A stretch of 64,000 bases of DNA, from contig MCFE01000009.1 in NCBI GenBank assembly GCA_002104905.1, positions 186,001-250,000 of the forward strand, read 5' to 3'. Each line of letters starts with the position of its first letter. Within the stretch, counting starts at the first letter, position 1. Source of the DNA: Basidiobolus meristosporus CBS 931.73 (Eukaryota > Basidiobolomycota > Basidiobolomycetes > Basidiobolales > Basidiobolaceae). Both the position numbers and the translations under genes were made by a program. Shown in pieces: positions 52,816-64,000 of this stretch. The notes below the pieces were generated by a model. That model saw only the letters and a program-made list of their open reading frames with translations. It did not search any database and was not told the DNA's origin.

Positions 52816-54396
52816 ATGCCGAGCGACATGAATTCTGAGAAAGCCACCACCCATCGCGAACAGAAGGGCCTTCTGGGCAAGGTCTGGAAAAGATTATGCG
52901 CCCCCGGAAAACATTATGCCGTTCGTGCAGCAGCAGTAACCCAGTCAGTTACCATTGACAAGTCGGAGGCAGTGACCGTAATCGGGGAGATTTTGCCAGC
53001 CAAAACACCTCTACCAGAGTCGGACTCTCGCAGTGATATCGTGTTTGAAGATCAGAAGCAAATCTCCATGGGATCTCGCTTTTTTGACTACATCACCAGC
53101 TTTGCCGGGTCCCGTTTCACATTCATCGTGACACTCTCGGTCTTCTTCGGGTGGGGAATAGCTGGTATTGTTCTCGGTGCGCCACAGAACTGGCAGATCG
53201 CCATGTCGGATGGTGGTTCCATTCAGTGCTATATCTCCGACTCACTGCTCATGCGCCAACAGCAAAACCAATGCACCCAGTTGTTGACCATCATAGCTCA
53301 GTTGCGCTCAAGAAACAAGACATTCAAAAGGCTGTTGAGTAACCCAGAGATAGTCAGAAAAATCCAAGAGTTGAAGAGCCAAAATCTTCAAATGCCCCAG
53401 GACCATATTGGTAATGGCGCCAAACTCCCCTTGGAAGGCTGGTTTGACAAACTCTGCAGCTGGGTCTCATGGCTCATCGGGTCGATCTATTCCCAAGTAT
53501 TCTACTGGGTTGCTATTTTCGTCTGGATTGGCTGTGGTTATATCGACGATTGGAGTAACTTGTGGCAACTCTACATCAACACTGCCTCCGCTGTCCAGCT
53601 CAGCTTTACCTCTATGTTCCTGCAACACACCAGACGAATCCACATGGAATATTTCGAAAAATGCCTGAAATCAGTGGTCGAGGCGGATTGCGAGGTGGAG
53701 AGTCTCCTGCGCCAAGTCACCACTGACTCCGAGTTAAACCCGATGATTGAAATCCAGCCCCTCAGAACCGGGTTTGGGGTCAGAGCCATTGACTACTACG
53801 CAGATCTTGTTGGTTCTGGTGTGGGAGCCTTCATCTCCACCTGCGTCTTTATCGTCTGGCTGGCCATCGGAAATGTGATGGACTGGAACTCCAACTGGTG
53901 GCTTATTATTGGTACATACACCGGTTTGATCGGCTACATCGATGGATTTATGTTGCGAAACGTGTATTTCCGTCAAGACACCATTATCAACCAACAATTC
54001 CAAGAGCTAATCGACGAAGACTATGAGATCTTCCAAAAGCTCAGCGTAGAGGTTCCAGAAGAGCGCCTGGTCGACGACAAGTCTCTGATCTACAAGATGA
54101 GCCACTTCATGGGCGTTGTTTGCTCACATCCCTGGTCGGTCTTGAGTTCGGTTCTTATCACAATCGGTTTGATCTGTGTTGCGAGTGGAATGCTCTGGAA
54201 TGAAACCGGTCAGTTAATCTGCAACACGCCGACAATGATTATCGAAGGTTTCCTGTTCAACGTGCTGATCCAGGCCCACAATGTGGCCGACACCAAGAGA
54301 CGTGTCGTGATTCACAACGTTCTCCTGAGAAGACTCAAACTGCTTCAGTATGTAAGACCACTTAGTGATGACTGCGAGAAGAAGTTGGTCGAGTAG
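52816..54396 (+). CDS. FET4: Low-affinity iron permease FET4-A
   Basis: Single-exon gene, 526 residues from the ATG of MPSDMNSEKATTH. It matches the fungal low-affinity Fe(II) permease family (Fet4; plasma membrane, also transports Cu, Zn and other divalent metals in yeast). Features: a cytosolic N-tail of about 90 residues, DYITSFAGSRFTFIVTLSVFFGWGIAGIVLG as the first membrane segment, the family signature SIQCYISDSLLMRQQQNQ, a charged loop with LLTIIAQLRSRNKTF, further membrane segments (VFYWVAIFVWIGCGYIDDW, STCVFIVWLAIGNVMDWNSNWWL, SVLSSVLITIGLICVASGM) and another conserved stretch, NTPTMIIEGFLFNVLIQAHN. The encoded protein is identical to FET4-B. The nucleotides differ at only a handful of silent sites. 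Confidence 0.93.
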   Translation: MPSDMNSEKATTHREQKGLLGKVWKRLCAPGKHYAVRAAAVTQSVTIDKSEAVTVIGEILPAKTPLPESDSRSDIVFEDQKQISMGSRFFDYITSFAGSRFTFIVTLSVFFGWGIAGIVLGAPQNWQIAMSDGGSIQCYISDSLLMRQQQNQCTQLLTIIAQLRSRNKTFKRLLSNPEIVRKIQELKSQNLQMPQDHIGNGAKLPLEGWFDKLCSWVSWLIGSIYSQVFYWVAIFVWIGCGYIDDWSNLWQLYINTASAVQLSFTSMFLQHTRRIHMEYFEKCLKSVVEADCEVESLLRQVTTDSELNPMIEIQPLRTGFGVRAIDYYADLVGSGVGAFISTCVFIVWLAIGNVMDWNSNWWLIIGTYTGLIGYIDGFMLRNVYFRQDTIINQQFQELIDEDYEIFQKLSVEVPEERLVDDKSLIYKMSHFMGVVCSHPWSVLSSVLITIGLICVASGMLWNETGQLICNTPTMIIEGFLFNVLIQAHNVADTKRRVVIHNVLLRRLKLLQYVRPLSDDCEKKLVE

Positions 54397-56938
54397 AGTG
54401 CCCAGCTGAGAAACTTCCATTTGTGTATATAACTTAGAGTGAAAGTTATTCTTTATAGATCCATGTTTGTTAATAAATCCAAATTTCATCGAATAGAATC
54501 TCAGATACTCCATTAGCATGAGCTCGCGTTGGACGCGGATCAGTAAATCATCCTCCAGCGTCACTTGATATTAGGATCGAAGAATACTGAATCCTGCTGA
54601 ATGGTCATGTATTACTGCAACGTGAGAGATTTGCTGCTTGGTATTTTATAACCTACAAATGAATACAAAGCTTGTAGATGATCACATTCAGCCCTATTCA
54701 AGTGGCGTATTGCTAAAGTAGACATTGGCGTCTTGTACATGCATGTGAGGTAAGCTGAAAGCTTGGTATTGGTGACAAGATCCAAGCTTATCACATAAAT
54801 TGTCCAAGGAAATACTAGGCTGAAGCCGTAATATGATAATGACTGCTTATGTTGTATCTGTTAATGTAGAGGACATCTAGCTCTATCTGTGGAAGATGCT
54901 TCACAAGAGGAGCATAACAAGGGGTTGATCCATTCATCTTAAGCTTGAGGTTATTAGGTATATTACAGGGAAAATTGCACATACATGCATTTTTAGCATA
55001 CTATAATATGACCAAGCCATATACAGGGAAAGCTGAGATTCAAAGCTCTGTAAATAAAGCGGATAGTTAGAATTGTGAGGGAGTCGGAGGTATTAGCAGT
55101 GATTGATGGTGGTTGGGAGAAAAAGCAGATAATTTGATTTTCACTCAATGATTTATTGAATGTAAATGTGGTATTTATACTCTTACATTATCTTGATAAA
55201 GAGCAAGCACAATGTATTAGACAACGTCTCAAAAATATGTAGTCTTTTTCGCTAGACCCTTGGGTAGATAGGGGCTAAACCAAAAGCAAACTTAGGGGAG
55301 TGCCACAGCTACGAATCCACTGTTAACACCAAGATATGAGAAAACCCGCCGCATACTTTGAGATATACCAGGCCCAGCTGGAACAAATCATCGTCGTCGT
55401 TAAATGATCACTGATTTGTTGGTGGTCAGCAAAAATTATTCTGACTAGATAAGCCATACCAAGCGGAGATGGAATCTTTGGAAACCAGTAACGTATATAT
55501 GGATATATGAGGGAATCGCCGTCACAAAGGATCTCGTTGGATCCACGTCTAGCTTTCGTTCTTGTTTCGGATACTCATCCGACTCAGCCGATAGTCCATC
55601 TTAAGAAACCGAAACGCTACACCCCGGGGGTACGATTGGAGCGCAGGAGGCGGTAGCGAGAAATATACAAACAGCAGGTGGTCACCATTGCTAAGGCATA
55701 AGCGTCCCCACTCTCCAAAAACTTCTCCTGGAAGCTGTATCCAAAGTCTGCCCTGCTCGGTATCTGACTCACTTCGGTAGGACTCCAAAAGTTCGAAGTC
55801 TGCCCCATATCCGTCTCGCTTTGATGAACTCTGCTCCACGACGTGGTCCCTGCGAGTGCACCTTAGAGATCTTCCTTCAGGTTCTTATTGTAAGGAACTT
55901 GATTCTGTTGTTAGGAATGCTCCTGTATGTTTCGGTGCAAAGACATGAATAAATGGGTTTCTCGGTGAAAGATAATTTTCTTTGGCATTACAGGTGCAAC
56001 GAAGGTTTAATCCTGGTTTATCCCAGTGTTTCGTTTAGTCTAACGGATAATGTTCTCTATCCATCTCGCAATGATGCTTCCACCAGATATCTTTTATTTG
56101 GAACTTGGCTGATGGTTTGTTCACTGGGCACACTCGGCATCCGTAGTCGAGGGTTGTAACTGCCCACTCCTCATAATACTCTGCTAACTTCCATCAGCAA
56201 CTGCTACTCAGTTGGGAATCCCTACGATGAACCAGTTGTAGCATGCACTTTGACACATCGGTGACTTCTATCTGTATCCGATCTATGCTGTGCTACCCGT
56301 GTAGAAACTCTCTTCAGTAGGCTACAAACAACCCAAGTCACTGGTGGGGGATGCATCTTATTTGTTGGGTTGTATATATATGGCTTCTCTTGCTTCTATT
56401 TGGCAAAAATCGAACCCAATTATATTATCCGCATCAAGACAGCCTAGACCTGCTAAACTCCCCACCGATAGAAACCAAGTTGGAAATGGGTGATACAAAC
56501 TTTGCAACACAGCAAGGCAGCATATACCTGCTGAACTCCCCACCGATGGAAGCCAGATTGGAAATGGTGGACTCCACATAAGGACTTTTTATTTCCAAAT
56601 GGGGCCATTTTCAAGCAGATATAATACAATCAGTTACTCTGTCGGGCTATTGCTTGCCGTCGGGTGTATATGTACCCGGCATTGGTTCCCGCTGTATATA
56701 GCGTTCATTTTCGTACGGGCTTGGATTATAAGATGGAAATGAGCTATGTTTCAAGATTACAATACATAGCACGGCTTTGAATTACAACCACTGTGCACCG
56801 CACCAGTATCTTTCCCTTATAATGTGCAAAGCGGTTGTTACGGTAGGGGGTATTGTTCAATATACTACGTGTTAAATAGGTCTAATATTTCACGAATCAT
56901 TGGCCAAGAGAAGATTAAGCAGGTACAAATTTGGAAGA
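54397..56938. other. Spacer and upstream region of the RdRP pseudogene
   Basis: 54397-54570 is FET4 3' flank shared with unit B. About 54600-55260 includes an inverted relative of the 42.7-43.8 kb repeat near 55130-55190. About 55265-56938 matches 44579-45930, the upstream region of the intact RdRP, at clearly reduced identity. An internal 78-bp duplication occurs at 56450-56571 (CCTGCT-AACTCCCCACCGAT). No gene called. Confidence 0.6.
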
Positions 56939-57962
56939 GCACATACCCTTAGCCTCCCTTATGTGAATTAATCAATACAAGTAATCTCCACGAATTGAGT
57001 ATCTATGTCAAAGGCTTACCCATTGAAATAGAAGCTGCTGATACCCGAAAGTATTTCTCTATAGAGGGGGATGCTAGTATGTGCTAAGTGATGAACGTCA
57101 GCACAAATGGCAGAGTAGAAGTCCCTATAGTTGTATTTAGCCCGCACTCATCTCCAGATTTTATGAGCCGGGGTCTTCATCGTGCTAATATGGGGGAGGA
57201 ATATAGATTTCTTCGGATGTATTTCCCCACCATAACTTCTCAGCAACTGCAAAGCCAAGAAAGAGGTGAACACGTGGAGTTGTCTTCCCGGTCTGAGATC
57301 ACTTGCATAAGCATGGAAGTATTGGTTAACCGCTGCAGATTACTCAGTGTTTGGAAGCCATCCGCACTTGTATCGTCGAAGTAAATGCGGAGAGAAAGCT
57401 AATATTTTTCAAATTTCACCACTCGAACGACGGCTATGGGATTGGTGGTTCGAACCATTCCAAGATACTCTTGACCGTATAACGTGCTGCGGATTTATTT
57501 CTATCCAGATCTATTCCACCCTTCCCATCGAAAGCAATCGAGGGACTTGGCTGTTGATCTTAGGCTTGCCTGGTAGGATGCTTGGTCAGCACGCAGAAAT
57601 TATCAAGGTACGATTTAACACACGAGTGGGCTGCGTTTCTGAATGATCTTGATGTAGGGACTTCCAATAATGTACAGATGAATATGGTGACGGCCAAAAT
57701 CTTTATCAAAGATCCCTTGGCCTATACCTACGAAATCTTACCAGTGCTTGAAATTGACCTGACCGACTCAAGGAAGCCTCATGGAATGTATGTGGACCTA
57801 TCGCGCATACATATCACCCAGCAAGCTGCACCTCTTGCCTCCATCACTGGAGCCATCAGGCCGAGTGTTAAGGCATTTTCATCAATACCAACAACACTTC
57901 CTCCAAGTCACCTTTGGCATTTTCATCAATACTGATTCGAGATGCCAGAATTTCACTGGATG
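56939..57962 (+). pseudogene. Truncated RdRP pseudogene
   Basis: Relic of the first 420 or so codons of the intact RdRP. LSIYVKGLPIE-EAAD-RKYFS is recognisable, then TAA replaces Asn at the SMCN position (57086). An earlier TAG replaces Glu in TYPEP (56948). There is a frame change after VWKPS, an internal deletion around codons 180-250, and the copy ends after PPSLEPSGRVLRHFHQYQQHF with a local repeat of GGCATTTTCATCAATAC. The whole catalytic domain, including the Asp triad, is absent; alignment resumes in sequence downstream of the RdRP stop. It cannot make a polymerase. Confidence 0.9.
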
Positions 57963-60900
57963 GGAAACAACTATATTGGAGCATTAGACTGATGCTTGCT
58001 CGTGCCCAATTCGTACTGAAGCTGATGCTTACCATAGCTCCTAGAGTACTGGATTGATACGGATCATAATAGAGGATTGGACATCAATCAATGTGTGTGG
58101 TGTGCAAGATTGATCTGGAATATCGTGGATACTCGTCTTCGAATAAACCGATATATCATATCCTAAATAAATATACTAGTCTCCGAATAGTTTTCTATTA
58201 TCTCGTTCCAGTGGACTGCAAAAACTATCGATCACAGGCCTAAAGAAAGAATTACGGAAGTGGATTGCGGACTCAAACTCCAATCAACTGGCCTCCTTAG
58301 ATAGACCAGACCGAGCACTGATGTTTACATTGAGCTCATTAGTCACTCCTCATTGCGGATCTCGAATTGCTCATATTGTGAAACCTCATTTCGATCCTGG
58401 ATTACACAGCTCAAGCGTCAAATGATGTGCGCCAATAATGGGAGCGGATAAGTCCTCACTTATAACTGGAGGCCAAATCGCGAAATGAATAGTATATAAG
58501 GGGTAGGTTGTTGCCATTGCTGAAGTGTAAACATTTCACCTCTCTAAAAAACCTCTCCGGGAAGCTGGATTCGAAGTCTGCTCCTTATCCGTTTCACCTT
58601 GGTGACCCTCTGCAACTAGGGAATCTTCAATAGGAGCTGCTCCACCGCGTGGTCCCGTAACCAGGGTCTGCTGTTGTACGTACACCCTAGGAATTTCCGT
58701 CAAGTTATTTTTGTGCGGAGTTTCATTCTGTTCGGAATGTTGGTGAATGTTTGTGTGCAAAGACATGAATAAATGGGTTTCCTTGGTGATTTCGTTGTGT
58801 TTACCATGTAGTATATTGGTCTTCAAGTTCGTTAGCATTAATTGCCTTTATTATGGATTCGGTAGGATTATCCAACCTGGACCCGCCGTTTTTCTGCTAA
58901 ATTCTCGTTGATATCAGCCGAATGCAGCAGTGTCCGGATCTTTACATTCATATTGGCAAGCTGTAATAATTATAACCCCGGGTTATCTATGCACTTGCAG
59001 TACGAGTTTTGATATCCATGCCATAAGATAGATTGCGCTACCACTAATGATTCTAATTCAAACCAATACGCAGTCTTCACTGATAAACCTATTATTCTGG
59101 AGTAAGTCTCTCTACAATGCAGAAGGTATATCACCTTTGCAACCACGACCCAGTACTGGCATATCGTGAACGCCAGCCGTACTTGTGCTACCTGGGTAAA
59201 AATGAACGCATGAAGGTGGCTGAAACGCTAAGACACTGGTGGCGCAATGTTCAGAAGCGTTAGGTTGACTGAAGCGTGTAGTTGTTATCTATGTTACATA
59301 TTGGGTAATGGTTTGCCACTTGACATTATGGGGGATGGAGTCCTTACCTGGCGAAAGTGAATATCTGATCTTGGTATTAGTGTACTGCTCCAAGTCTCGG
59401 TACCCATTTCAATTTTCACATCAGTGGGCCTCCTTTGGCACTTATCAACAATGCAGGGATTGATGTGTGGTATTTCAATAGGTATTTCGGTGAGAATCTG
59501 GATTGATGTGTGGTATTTCAATAGGTATTTCGGTGAGAATCTGGATTGATGGATTCCACTGTCAGCGGCATATGCTGAGTCAACCAATAGACCTCAATTG
59601 GTAATCCTTTTGGACTTGTGCTTTTTGGTATAATCTCACCTTGAAATATATACAAGTTGGCATTTCGACTAAGACACCAATACTATATTGATAAACATGT
59701 TGGAAAGATTTCAGACGCTGCATTCTAGATCAATCCAAAGCCATTGTGTGGAGAGCAAACATAATGGTAAAAAGTAGATCAACATGACCCCGTATGGGAT
59801 GACTGGATAGACCATATCAGGCATTGGTGTGAACTCATATGAATGCTTAGTAACACCTCGGATTGATCTTGGTTGTGAGTGATTCATGTTGTGAGCGCAC
59901 ATCTCAATCACTGGACGCCCAGCTGTACATCGTAAAATATATTAGGAGCAGGTTGTTGAGATTGTAAACGTGTTAGCTACCTCCTACACTCCAGAAACTT
60001 TCCGTCTCACTTTGGTGAACTCTGTCTGTAAGCGTACCCCTGTACTCTCTATGCCCAGAATCTGGTTCCGTCGGATATATCGTACAGAATGTTTGCTAAT
60101 GTTTCGGTGGAAAGACGTCAACAAATGATTCCTCGGTGGATTGGTTTTATTTAGCGAATGATATACAAGTAATGAGGGTTGAGATCCAGAGTTACATGTG
60201 TGATGTGCTATATTGCATACATTGTGTTTGATGCCATCAGTAACTCCTCGACCATTGGTAAAGACAACATTGGATGGTTAATCTTCGATCTTCCGCCCGA
60301 TATGGGTGGATTAGAGCTGACTCTAACAAATGAATTGACATTCAGCATCTATCACCATAGCGAAGTCTCGATGTTGCTTACTTGGTCCAACAGAAGAGTA
60401 GCGCAACTAGCGGCGGATTTACAAATCCCCATTTTCTCTCCATCAAAGCTATGGAACAAATGAAATCATGGGGATAAGTATTTTGTTACGGAGCATATTA
60501 CGCCAACTGATCATTCAGTCTCTTGTGCAAGTTTATGGTCTTGAATGCGTGATCGTCTAGAGGTCTTCCGGTAATTCGTTCTAGTTTCCAATGGATAGCC
60601 ATGACTAAATAATATCCACACAACTGCTTCTTATCGGCTCTCTTCTTACCTAATTTGGTGGTGATTAGCAAGTCGTTCGACCAAAATAGCAACTTTTACT
60701 ATAGTTATTCCCTGGAACAAGAGTATCCATGATTAGCTGAAAATATACCACGCAACCAATGCAGCAAGCTCATTGTTCCTCTTCGGAGAAGAGGAATCCC
60801 CCAAAAGCCTTATTCTCAGCCACATACCGAGAATCCTATCAGTGCCTCCTCGCCCATTCGACAGTTTTAGATATTGCACAAGACAACATTGTATGGTTGA

Positions 60901-61634
60901 TCTTCGACCCGGTAAGAGTCGAAAGTACCTTTTGGATGTTTCCTATTTTAGCTGAATTCATCGAATGTTCAAATATACTTGTCCGACAACATAGCGAAAT
61001 CTTAACTACCGGCAATTGGAAGGGTACTCATTCTGATTAATACACAGGGTGTAGCCCGCGCAGTTGCATGACCAACGTAATTTAAGCTCTAGCCTCCCGA
61101 TTTTCAACAAGTGTATATGTGGGCCCATTGAGGTACACAACTGCCTATAATATTTTAGAGGCACAGCTAACGCACCCAAGACACATCTTGCTCGCCCACA
61201 TGTGATTTTCAGAGATAAGTGTGTTCTATGGGTATCATGTGTGCCAAGTAGGTATATCTATCAATAGAGAATGGCAGAATCGCCCCATTGCTCTCAACTG
61301 CACTATTGGTTCTCTCGTACCTATGGATTCTAAAGAAAAGCGATCAAACCAAAAAGGGATGGACTCCCGATGAGGGGGGAGTGATCGACTTGAATAGGAT
61401 AGTATTGTAATATACTTCTCACCCGAAATCCTCGGTATACATAAAATGCGACTATTTCCATCTATGGCATATCGGGAGCCTAAAGGAACAACTGAATAGC
61501 CTAAAACGCTCTGGTGAATGGGGAGGGTGTACACTATAGTGTCAATCTCATTCCTCTTATCTTAACCAAAATGCTAGTTGTGAGTAGAGCACGATTCATG
61601 TATAAATAACACATCACGCAGCCAGTACTTGTTC
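57963..61634. other. Spacer before FET4-B with repeated modules
   Basis: About 58030-59600 follows the 49560-50100 region of unit A, interrupted by an extra copy of the RdRP-upstream module at about 58530-58800. Another partial module lies at 59980-60150. The 51.9-52.6 kb spacer of unit A matches about 60850-61540, with an additional partial copy at 60240. No gene is supported. Confidence 0.55.
59457..59544 (+). repeat. Perfect 43-bp tandem duplication
   Basis: Two adjacent copies of a 43-bp unit starting GATTGATGTGTGGTATTTCA and ending GGTGAGAATCTG. Unit A has one diverged version near 50030-50075. Confidence 0.85.
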
Positions 61635-63215
61635 ATGCCGAGCGACATGAATTCTGAGAAAGCCACCACCCATCGCGAACAGAAGGGCCTTCTGGGCAAG
61701 GTCTGGAAAAGATTATGCGCCCCCGGGAAACATTATGCCGTTCGTGCAGCAGCAGTAACCCAGTCAGTTACCATTGACAAGTCGGAGGCAGTGACCGTAA
61801 TCGGGGAGATTTTGCCAGCCAAAACACCTCTACCAGAGTCGGACTCTCGCAGTGATATCGTGTTTGAAGATCAGAAGCAAATCTCCATGGGATCTCGCTT
61901 TTTTGACTACATCACCAGCTTTGCCGGGTCCCGTTTCACATTCATCGTGACACTCTCGGTCTTCTTCGGGTGGGGAATAGCTGGTATTGTTCTCGGTGCG
62001 CCACAGAACTGGCAGATCGCCATGTCGGATGGTGGTTCCATTCAGTGCTATATCTCCGACTCACTGCTCATGCGCCAACAGCAAAACCAATGCACCCAGT
62101 TGTTGACCATCATAGCTCAGTTGCGCTCAAGAAACAAGACATTCAAAAGGCTGTTGAGTAACCCAGAGATAGTCAGAAAAATCCAAGAGTTGAAGAGCCA
62201 AAATCTTCAAATGCCCCAGGACCATATTGGTAATGGCGCCAAACTCCCCTTGGAAGGCTGGTTTGACAAACTCTGCAGCTGGGTCTCATGGCTCATCGGG
62301 TCGATCTATTCCCAAGTATTCTACTGGGTTGCTATTTTCGTCTGGATTGGCTGTGGTTATATCGACGATTGGAGTAACTTGTGGCAACTCTACATCAACA
62401 CTGCCTCCGCTGTCCAGCTTAGCTTTACCTCTATGTTCCTGCAACACACCAGACGAATCCACATGGAATATTTCGAAAAATGCCTGAAATCAGTGGTCGA
62501 GGCGGATTGTGAGGTGGAGAGTCTCCTGCGCCAAGTCACCACTGACTCCGAGTTAAACCCGATGATTGAAATCCAGCCCCTCAGAACCGGGTTTGGGGTC
62601 AGAGCCATTGACTACTACGCAGATCTTGTTGGTTCTGGCGTGGGAGCCTTCATCTCCACCTGCGTCTTTATCGTCTGGCTGGCCATCGGAAATGTGATGG
62701 ACTGGAACTCCAACTGGTGGCTTATTATTGGTACATACACCGGTTTGATCGGCTACATCGATGGATTTATGTTGCGAAACGTGTATTTCCGTCAAGACAC
62801 CATTATCAACCAACAATTCCAAGAGCTAATCGACGAAGACTATGAGATCTTCCAAAAGCTCAGCGTAGAGGTTCCAGAAGAGCGCCTGGTCGACGACAAG
62901 TCTCTGATCTACAAGATGAGCCACTTCATGGGCGTTGTTTGCTCACATCCCTGGTCGGTCTTGAGTTCGGTTCTTATCACAATTGGTTTGATCTGTGTTG
63001 CGAGTGGAATGCTCTGGAATGAAACCGGTCAGTTAATCTGCAACACGCCGACAATGATTATCGAAGGTTTCCTGTTCAACGTGCTGATCCAGGCCCACAA
63101 TGTGGCCGACACCAAGAGACGTGTCGTGATTCACAACGTTCTCCTGAGAAGACTCAAACTGCTTCAGTATGTAAGACCACTTAGTGATGACTGCGAGAAG
63201 AAGTTGGTCGAGTAG
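61635..63215 (+). CDS. FET4: Low-affinity iron permease FET4-B
   Basis: Single-exon gene, 526 residues, protein identical to FET4-A, including SIQCYISDSLLMRQQQNQ and the same membrane segments. The silent differences I can find include CCGGAA/CCGGGA near codon 34, CAGCTC/CAGCTT, GATTGC/GATTGT, GGTGTG/GGCGTG and ATCGGT/ATTGGT. Near-identity starts about 15 bp before the ATG and extends about 120 bp past the stop; outside that range the copies are well diverged. It is presumably functional. Two identical permease genes could raise dosage for divalent metal uptake (inference). Confidence 0.93.
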   Translation: MPSDMNSEKATTHREQKGLLGKVWKRLCAPGKHYAVRAAAVTQSVTIDKSEAVTVIGEILPAKTPLPESDSRSDIVFEDQKQISMGSRFFDYITSFAGSRFTFIVTLSVFFGWGIAGIVLGAPQNWQIAMSDGGSIQCYISDSLLMRQQQNQCTQLLTIIAQLRSRNKTFKRLLSNPEIVRKIQELKSQNLQMPQDHIGNGAKLPLEGWFDKLCSWVSWLIGSIYSQVFYWVAIFVWIGCGYIDDWSNLWQLYINTASAVQLSFTSMFLQHTRRIHMEYFEKCLKSVVEADCEVESLLRQVTTDSELNPMIEIQPLRTGFGVRAIDYYADLVGSGVGAFISTCVFIVWLAIGNVMDWNSNWWLIIGTYTGLIGYIDGFMLRNVYFRQDTIINQQFQELIDEDYEIFQKLSVEVPEERLVDDKSLIYKMSHFMGVVCSHPWSVLSSVLITIGLICVASGMLWNETGQLICNTPTMIIEGFLFNVLIQAHNVADTKRRVVIHNVLLRRLKLLQYVRPLSDDCEKKLVE

Positions 63216-64000
63216 AGTGCCCAGCTGAGAAACTTCCATATGTGTATATAACTTAGAGTGAAAGTTATTCTTTATAGATCCATGTTTGTTAATAAATCCA
63301 AATTTCATCGAATAGAATCTCAGATACTCCATTGGCACGAGCTCATGTTGGACGCGGATCAGAAATTCATCCTCCAGCATCACTTGATATTAGGGTCAAA
63401 TAATTTTGAATTCGGCTGAATGGCCATGTATTGCCACAACGTGAAGATTTTACTGCTTGCTAAGTTCAGCTTGGCATTGGATGGAAAGCAACCTATCTTT
63501 TTTGTGGAAGAAACTTGGAGGTAAAACCACCAGGGGCTTGTCCAATTTGTATTTGATATATTAGTATGGGGCACAACAAGGCATGCGAATTTGGTGAAAA
63601 TAGAAGTTAGTAGCATACTTGCTTGGCAAGTATTTCAATTTTGCCTAGGGGTATGTGTTTGATCAATGGAACCTGATAAAATGGGCCCCAGATATTTTGA
63701 TGAAATATTCCACCAATAAGCTAGCAAACAATTGAAAAAATTACTCTCAGATTTGTGAACTATAATCCAAGTGACTTAGTCCAGTGAGTATTTTGGTGTA
63801 ATTAAAAATACATGACACTCCCACAAAATCAAATATTCCTATTAACTAGTCCTAATTGTGATCCAGATATTCAAATTTGTCTCTAGCTTATGGTTTGGTA
63901 AATATATATGCAATCATTCTATCTATGGGCCTGTAAGCTAAGTTAGCTAACCTACTCTCTATGGCTTCTTCTATGAAAGGATGACTAATATTTATATGCT
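63216..64000. other. Right edge, FET4-B 3' flank and AT-rich sequence
   Basis: 63216 to about 63410 is shared with the 3' flank of FET4-A. The rest is AT-rich with no gene that I can support. Confidence 0.45.

Larger units (their letters stand above)
44579..54570 (+). repeat. Segmental duplication unit A (RdRP + FET4-A)
   Basis: About 10 kb related in order to 55265-63410. Aligned landmarks: AGGGGCTAA-CCAAAAGC (44580/55266), CCCATATCCGTCTC (45047/55804), GGGCACACTCGGCATC (45179/56126), the RdRP start, GGATTGATACGGATC (49569/58042), CTCAAACTCCAATCAACTGGCCTC (49750/58270) and the FET4 genes. Unit A keeps the intact RdRP. Confidence 0.75.
55265..63410 (+). repeat. Segmental duplication unit B (RdRP relic + FET4-B)
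   Basis: About 8.1 kb, the partner of 44579-54570, shorter mainly because over 2 kb of the RdRP is missing. Similarity is patchy in spacers and nearly complete over FET4 from about 61615 to 63330. Confidence 0.75.

Overview
The window looks like nuclear DNA of an early-diverging (zygomycete-grade) fungus. It has a septin with the CDC3-type coiled-coil tail, a SPF1-type P5A ATPase, a cellular QDE-1-type RNA-dependent RNA polymerase (RdRP), FET4-type iron permeases and many short (about 55-75 nt) GT-AG introns. One intron has the full signature of a U12-type AT-AC intron, a class known from early-diverging fungi and generally missing from well-studied Dikarya. The lineage call is inference; no species is claimed.

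Layout. Positions 0.4-15.5 kb are a compact single-copy block: a CsbD-like stress protein (minus), then on the plus strand AMMECR1 (seven exons, one of 9 nt), a tyrosinase-fold protein that has lost copper ligands, a secreted Gly/Asp/Glu repeat protein, a ZC3HC1/Rsm1-type zinc-finger protein (with the AT-AC intron), SPF1 (start codon apparently split by an intron) and a CDC3-like septin.

Positions 15.7-35.6 kb are a minus-strand tandem array of type-B carboxylesterases. Five copies (CE1, CE3, CE4, CE5, CE6) have full four-exon models of 546-551 residues with a Ser-Glu-His triad. CE2 is a truncated pseudogene and CE7 a frameshifted one. Upstream stretches share a palindrome (consensus TGCCA-N5-TGGCA) 114-139 bp before the start codon. 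Pieces of the septin 3' end lie between copies, which marks the ancestral duplication junction. Mosaic identity between copies suggests gene conversion.

Positions 35.6-44.6 kb are gene-poor and AT-rich. They hold one intact MFS transporter, a SPRY-domain pseudogene and several dispersed repeats.

Positions 44.6-63.4 kb are a diverged tandem segmental duplication. The first unit has an intact RdRP and FET4-A. The second has a deleted, stop-containing RdRP copy and FET4-B. The two FET4 proteins are identical although their surroundings have diverged strongly.

Most spliced models were built by reading conserved family sequence across GT-AG (or AT-AC) boundaries; no transcript data were available. 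The gene sets do not form one pathway. The common themes are membrane and ER homeostasis (SPF1, FET4, MFS), a secreted repertoire (esterases, tyrosinase-fold protein, repeat protein) and RNA silencing (RdRP).
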